In this document: in pieces, positions 21,053-21,542 of the stretch | Position numbering within the stretch: position 1 is the first letter of the stretch | How the letters are laid out: every line of letters begins with the position of its first letter | DNA from: Patescibacteria group bacterium | Lineage (GTDB): Bacteria > Patescibacteriota > Microgenomatia > Levybacterales > UBA12049 | Direction of reading: 5' to 3' | Assembly: GCA_030917445.1 (NCBI GenBank) | Contig: JAUPUR010000052.1 | Span: 1 to 21,542 of the forward strand | Length of the DNA stretch: 21,542 bases | Position numbers and translations under genes: made by a program | Notes under the pieces: model-generated | The model's input: only the letters and a program-made list of their open reading frames with translations | Databases searched by the model: none | Told to the model about the DNA's origin: nothing

Positions 21053-21542
21053 ATGAAAGAATTCCTTGCCCATTATTTTCTTCCTCGACATACCAATCGA
21101 TATAGAGCCAAGCTTCTTCATCATACTTCTCTTTTTATATTTATTGGTTTACTTTTTTTAAGCAACTATGCAATCTCATATATACAAACTGAATATAAAA
21201 CAGTTCTTGGAGTTTCATCGAGTATTACAGCGCAAGAACTTCTCGTACTTACAAATTTAAAAAGGGAAGAAAGAGGCCTACCTGCTCTTGTTATGAGCGC
21301 AGAACTTTCTCAAGCAGCATCTTTAAAAGCTGCTGATATGTTTGCGAAGAATTATTGGGCACATATTGCTCCTGATGGGACAACTCCTTGGTTTTTTATT
21401 CGATCATCCGGTTATGAGTATATTCATGCAGGAGAAAATTTAGCAAGGGGTTTTAGTACTTCAGGTGATGTTGTCAATGCGTGGATGGAAAGTCCAGGGC
21501 ACCGTGACAATATGCTTTCTTCAAACTATAAAGAAATTGGAT
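21053..21542 (+). CDS. Signal-anchored CAP/SCP-domain protein (3' end outside window)
   Basis: 163 codons are visible before the right edge. A basic His/Arg-rich start (PRHTNRYRAKLLHH) precedes a membrane helix (about 26-46). A CAP domain (PF00188) follows from about residue 58. The CAP signatures are ITAQELLVLTNLKREERGLPAL, AADMFAKNYWAHIAPDG (H104), HAGENLA (E128) and MESPGHRDNMLSSNYKEIG (H150), giving the His/Glu cavity residues of the family. Bacterial CAP proteins are secreted or anchored and of varied, often unknown function. No stop is reached in the window, so the true length is unknown. It has its own -10-like TATACT upstream. Confidence 0.9.
   Translation, partial: MKEFLAHYFLPRHTNRYRAKLLHHTSLFIFIGLLFLSNYAISYIQTEYKTVLGVSSSITAQELLVLTNLKREERGLPALVMSAELSQAASLKAADMFAKNYWAHIAPDGTTPWFFIRSSGYEYIHAGENLARGFSTSGDVVNAWMESPGHRDNMLSSNYKEIG

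Overview
The window is about 21.5 kb of AT-rich, densely packed bacterial DNA. It looks like a chromosome segment of a Candidate Phyla Radiation (Patescibacteria) bacterium, most likely Microgenomates-like. This placement is inference from several traits: short intergenic gaps, many 4-38 bp gene overlaps, Thr-Pro (TPTPTP) linkers in several exported proteins, a half-length TsaB, a DUF5663-like small protein, and envelope proteins of a type familiar from that group. RF2 is present and TGA ends many genes, so UGA is an ordinary stop. I see no tRNA, rRNA, CRISPR array, transposase or prophage gene, and no gene-free stretch above about 120 bp.

Layout. (1) 2-1090 (+) is the C-terminal part of a membrane protein that enters from the left edge. 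(2) 1096-2857 (-) holds an HD-domain phosphohydrolase and an RsmB/NSUN-type m5C RNA methyltransferase. (3) 2974-5304 (+) is a tightly overlapping trio: a membrane-anchored protein with a possible double-psi barrel, a small helical protein, and a LytR_C-domain membrane protein. (4) 5395-6762 (+) is glutamate dehydrogenase, whose 3' end overlaps the convergent phosphodiester-glycosidase gene by 81 bp. (5) 6682-8792 (-) is that glycosidase and endonuclease IV; endonuclease IV is divergent from an AlkA-like glycosylase at 8854, giving a base-excision-repair pair. (6) 9466-14954 (+) holds a D-2-hydroxyacid dehydrogenase, a transketolase, a small membrane protein translationally coupled to a non-canonical Nramp transporter, and RF2. 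(7) 15043-19263 (+) is a division and envelope block: a small anchored protein, FtsE, FtsX, an EnvC/PcsB-like coiled-coil protein, and a lamin-tail-domain surface protein. (8) 19268-21023 (+) is a t6A tRNA-modification operon (tsaE, a Nudix gene, tsaC, a short tsaB). (9) From 21053 a CAP/SCP-domain protein runs off the right edge.

Most notable points. The hydrolase beside ftsEX carries an M23/LytM domain whose two halves are in swapped order: the HxH-plus-DPxxYL half comes before the HxGxD...YLH half. All five expected catalytic and zinc residues are present, which suggests a circularly permuted peptidase. Many transcription-unit-leading genes have a sigma70-type -10 box exactly 6-9 nt before the ATG and no Shine-Dalgarno, the signature of leaderless mRNAs; genes inside operons can use strong Shine-Dalgarno sites, as ftsX does. 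Endonuclease IV appears to have Gln where a zinc-ligand His is expected. All family assignments come from motif reading, without a database search.
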